A stretch of DNA of 6,334 nucleotides from positions 1 to 6,334 of the forward strand of contig JBBSLC010000159.1 in assembly GCA_038255685.1 (NCBI GenBank). Direction: 5' to 3'. Numbering within the stretch: position 1 is the first letter of the stretch; every line of letters begins with the position of its first letter. Both the position numbers and the translations under genes were made by a program. This stretch comes from CADCSY01 sp038255685. Lineage in GTDB: Bacteria > Actinomycetota > Acidimicrobiia > Acidimicrobiales > CADCSY01. Of the stretch, positions 6,059 through 6,334 are shown piece by piece. Below the pieces are notes generated by a model, which saw only the letters and a list, made by a program, of their open reading frames with translations, searched no databases and had not been told where the DNA came from.

Positions 6059-6334
6059 TCAGCGCCTCTTCGCAGTCAAGACGGCGGTGCGGCCGTCGAG
6101 GACGATGTTGCCGCCGGCGCCATCGATGACGTCGCCGATGGCAGCGAAGAGCCGCGCTCTCGTCTCCGGTGCGAGCAGGCGGTGGCCGGAGTACGTGCCG
6201 AGCACGGCCAGGTAGTCATCCCTGCTCCTCGTCAGCGGCCAGGACAGCTCTGCACGGACGACGTCACCGAAGCGCTCGTCGGCGTCGAGCTCGGCGAAGA
6301 TGGCCTCCATCCACGTGCTGTCGTCGATGCCAGC
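6059..6334 (-). CDS. C-terminal part of a probable class I SAM-dependent methyltransferase
   Basis: Only the last 91 residues are in the window; the frame stays open through the right edge, so the ATG at 6310 is probably internal, not the start. The visible part reads as the C-terminal third of class I methyltransferases: ELSWPLTRSRDDYLAVLGTYSGH, then a LAPETRARLFAAIGDVI helix and a GGNIVLDGRTAVLTAKRR end. In that family the pattern of Trp, a Tyr-Leu-x-x-Leu helix, Thr-x-Ser and a late helix followed by two strands forms the lid and last strands of the fold. The SAM-binding glycine motif would lie beyond the edge, so the assignment rests on the C-terminal pattern alone and the substrate cannot be inferred. 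It ends convergent with the second SDR gene, 126 nt away. Confidence 0.6.
   Translation of the reverse strand, partial: AGIDDSTWMEAIFAELDADERFGDVVRAELSWPLTRSRDDYLAVLGTYSGHRLLAPETRARLFAAIGDVIDGAGGNIVLDGRTAVLTAKRR

Noticed and set aside
5913..6215. Plus-strand 100-codon frame overlapping the end of the second SDR and the methyltransferase fragment
   Set aside because: It has no ribosome site or recognisable motif and is opposite the methyltransferase C-terminus, whose sequence pattern is coherent.

Overview
The window is very GC-rich, with dense genes and strong GC bias at third codon positions. It carries a mycothiol S-conjugate amidase (Mca), a marker of mycothiol-using Actinomycetota. GTG starts, sparse Shine-Dalgarno sites and the style of the small SCP2-like and SDR proteins also fit a high-GC actinobacterium. 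Acidimicrobiia is my best guess, but that is inference. It looks like ordinary chromosome: I see no transposase, integrase, tRNA, rRNA, CRISPR array or phage gene.

Left block (1-2309, minus strand). Three co-oriented genes read right to left: mca, a 129-residue SCP2/sterol-carrier-like protein, and a GAF-PAS sensory protein whose C-terminus runs off the left edge. The gaps are 56 and 33 nt, so they are probably one operon. Mca hydrolyses mycothiol S-conjugates. The GAF-PAS protein is a cytoplasmic sensor module whose output domain is not visible. A -10-like element sits six bases before the mca ATG, suggesting a leaderless transcript.

Middle block (2368-3976, plus strand). A hexameric-type glutamate dehydrogenase is transcribed divergently from mca across a 58-nt gap. 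After it comes a cold-shock protein gene with its own candidate extended -10 promoter, a strong ribosome binding site and a near-ideal downstream hairpin with a GAGA loop.

Right block (3988-5932, plus strand). A possible promoter precedes two short-chain dehydrogenase/reductase genes that overlap by one base (TGATG), implying translational coupling. The first has the complete classical SDR catalytic set. The second is a longer SDR with an altered NNAG motif, a Thr where the classical catalytic Asn would be, and a hydrophobic C-terminal tail. At the right edge the C-terminus of a probable SAM-dependent methyltransferase lies convergent on the minus strand.

I found no convincing new biological system. 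The points most worth a second look are the mca/SCP2/GAF-PAS gene set, the predicted leaderless mca start, the atypical second SDR, and the palindromic region around the csp promoter.
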